From Candidatus Saccharimonadota bacterium (GTDB lineage Bacteria; Patescibacteriota; Saccharimonadia; Saccharimonadales; Saccharimonadaceae), in the NCBI GenBank assembly GCA_016199685.1, contig JACQGD010000018.1, positions 1 to 12,941 on the forward strand: a stretch of DNA of 12,941 bases, given 5' to 3'. Under the pieces are notes generated by a model, which was not told the DNA's origin, did not search any database, and was given only the letters and a program-made list of their open reading frames with translations. The stretch's first letter is position 1, and each line of letters opens with the position of its first letter. Both the position numbers and the translations under genes were made by a program. Shown here one piece after another: positions 12,374 through 12,941 of this stretch.

Positions 12374-12646
12374 CTAGGGATTGCGGTTCAGGAAACCACT
12401 ACGATTTCTGGCATGGTAATAGCCTTTGAACTGTTTTCCACGAATTTGCCCCTCAATAATGAACGATTGTCCGGAGCCATCTTCATGCTGAACGCTGGTG
12501 ATCGTTGGATAAACCAACAATCCGCTTTCGAGTCTGAAGAAGAACTCAATCTTGACGTTCTTGTCATACGCGAACTGAGCGGACGCCCAGATGATGGAGG
12601 CGATCGGTCCGTCGGCGATATTTTCGAGCGAGGCGTTGGAGGACAT
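12374..12646 (-). CDS. Hypothetical protein, 90 aa
   Basis: Minus strand, ATG 12646 with an AAGGGA ribosome-like site 7 nt ahead. The N-terminal third looks helical (SLENIADGPIASIIWASAQFAYD). The rest alternates hydrophobic and polar residues as in a small beta-sheet domain (VKIEFFFRLES, LLVYPTITSVQHED, SFIIEGQIRGKQFKGYYHARN). There is no cysteine, signal peptide or membrane helix, so it is probably a small cytoplasmic protein. This frame is preferred over the overlapping 12388-12654 frame because it has the better ribosome site, a globular composition, and lies between a good promoter and a hairpin. I do not recognise the family. The promoter leaves an 86-nt leader with a small GAAA-capped hairpin, which might affect translation. 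Confidence 0.65.
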   Translation of the reverse strand: MSSNASLENIADGPIASIIWASAQFAYDKNVKIEFFFRLESGLLVYPTITSVQHEDGSGQSFIIEGQIRGKQFKGYYHARNRSGFLNRNP

Positions 12647-12695
12647 GCGTCCATCCCTTCATCTTTCGTCGTTAAGCCCTGACGATGAGGCGTTA

Positions 12696-12713
12696 TTACT
12701 AGTTTCCTAGCAA
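12696..12713 (-). other. Leader hairpin with GAAA tetraloop
   Basis: On the minus strand TTGCTAG, GAAA, CTAGTAA forms a 7-bp stem (one G-U pair) capped by a GNRA-type tetraloop, inside the predicted leader of the 90-aa gene and about 50 nt before its ATG. It could stabilise the leader or bind a protein; no known regulatory class is recognised. Confidence 0.4.
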
Positions 12714-12738
12714 CCTTCTGTCACGCGACATTAGTAAT

Positions 12739-12767
12739 ATCATAACAAATTTATGTAAAAAAGTCAA
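12739..12767 (-). promoter_or_regulatory. Promoter of the 90-aa gene
   Basis: On the minus strand TTGACT (12767-12762), a 17-bp spacer and TATGAT (12744-12739) preceded by TGT as an extended -10. The start is predicted near 12732. Its -35 lies 8 bp from the -35 of the divergent plus-strand promoter at 12776. Confidence 0.75.
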
Positions 12768-12775
12768 TAATACGC

Positions 12776-12804
12776 TTGCCCGTGAAAGACATCTATGTTA
12801 TAAA
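12776..12804 (+). promoter_or_regulatory. Promoter of a structured RNA or leader at the window end
   Basis: TTGCCC (12776-12781), a 17-bp spacer, and TATAAA (12799-12804) preceded by TGT, an extended -10. The predicted start is near 12811. No start codon with a ribosome site follows before the terminator hairpin. Confidence 0.6.
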
Positions 12805-12810
12805 AGAAAC

Positions 12811-12923
12811 AGAAGTAGGTCAGCGGGATCGCCAAAAAAGATCCGTCCATGCGGTTGCTTCACTAAACGATACATATAAAAAAAGTCAGAAGACTTGTCG
12901 TTTAGTGGAGAGCCGTGTTTTTT
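12811..12923 (+). ncRNA. Candidate small RNA or attenuated leader, about 113 nt
   Basis: This segment has its own promoter, no supported reading frame and strong secondary structure. Near the 5' end GGATC (12826-12830) pairs with GATCC (12840-12844) across an A-rich loop. The rest is the terminator hairpin at 12849-12918, whose loop itself holds AAGTC-AGAA-GACTT (12883-12896), so the RNA would be branched. I see no match to SRP RNA, tmRNA, RNase P RNA or common riboswitch cores. It could be an independent sRNA, or the 5' leader of a gene beyond the right edge controlled by attenuation. The boundaries are predictions from the promoter and terminator. Confidence 0.5.
12849..12923 (+). terminator. 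Long-stem intrinsic terminator
   Basis: Bases 12849-12870 pair with 12898-12918 in 21 pairs with one bulged G (12857); the core CACTAAACGA/TCGTTTAGTG is perfect. Six T's (12918-12923) follow directly. The 27-nt loop contains a nested 5-bp hairpin. Confidence 0.75.
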
Positions 12924-12933
12924 ATTCTCCACT
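12904..12933. repeat. Inverted repeat overlapping the terminator 3' arm
   Basis: AGTGGAGA (12904-12911) and TCTCCACT (12926-12933) are perfect 8-base inverted repeats flanking the T-run. The first arm is also part of the terminator stem, so the two foldings exclude each other. On the minus strand the same repeat would form a hairpin with an A-rich loop. Confidence 0.6.
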
Positions 12934-12941
12934 TTTCGACA

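Noticed and set aside
12388..12654. Alternative 88-aa frame overlapping the 90-aa gene
   Set aside because: Composition is Ser/Pro/Arg-rich and it lacks a ribosome site; the 12374-12646 frame looks globular and has one.
12323..12682. Plus-strand 119-aa frame at 12323
   Set aside because: It runs through a GC-rich hairpin and opposite the supported minus-strand gene, with no plus-strand promoter or ribosome site.
12861..12907. CRISPR repeat pair or transposon ends
   Set aside because: The repeats are inverted, single-copy and form a hairpin followed by a T-run; there are no spacers, target-site duplications or transposase.

Overview
The window reads as chromosome of a small-genome bacterium of the Patescibacteria/CPR type, most likely a Candidatus Saccharibacteria (TM7) relative. 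This is an inference from protein style: a compact HrcA of about 235 aa, very small membrane genes, dense packing with 4-base gene overlaps, a membrane-anchored Ig/C39 protein and moderate GC. TGA is used as an ordinary stop (hrcA, the MacB-type ATPase gene), so the code is standard and not the UGA=Gly code of SR1/Gracilibacteria. No rRNA, tRNA, CRISPR array or transposase was seen.

Left part (1-1253): the 3' end of tatC enters from the left edge with a long basic Q/P-rich tail. It is followed by a 70-aa protein with a Tat-like RK signal and an overlapping 31-residue one-helix peptide. A 72-aa amphipathic protein lies convergently on the minus strand.

Heat-shock control (1260-2713 and 7401-9408): hrcA, a small membrane protein gene and grpE form a tight overlapping operon behind a CIRCE operator. 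dnaK sits 4.7 kb downstream behind a perfect CIRCE plus a second, half-degenerate CIRCE exactly 45 bp further on. At both hrcA and dnaK the 9-base spacer of the operator carries the promoter -35 hexamer (TTGAAA or TTGACA), with a good -10 placed 17 bp after it, so HrcA binding should directly occlude RNA polymerase. The hrcA promoter, and the divergent promoter of the 72-aa gene, predict leaderless mRNAs. dnaK is broken at about 8180: roughly 29 nt encoding the conserved loop after GDTH are missing, with a frameshift.

Transport block (2843-7380): a DrrA/DrrB-type ABC-2 exporter pair, then a MacB-type ATPase with an unusual N-terminal extension and an FtsX-type permease. These four genes separate hrcA-grpE from dnaK.

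Right part (9436-12941): a strong terminator ends dnaK. On the minus strand lie a membrane-anchored Ig-domain plus C39-type papain-fold protein split into two frames, and a six-hairpin-glycosidase-like protein whose C-terminus is also out of frame. A 90-aa unknown protein with its own promoter follows. The last 170 bases hold a divergent plus-strand promoter followed by a structured 113-nt segment ending in a 21-bp terminator hairpin: a candidate small RNA or attenuated leader. The three apparently deleted and frameshifted genes all fall between 8.18 and 11.47 kb, which raises an assembly-quality question alongside a biological one.
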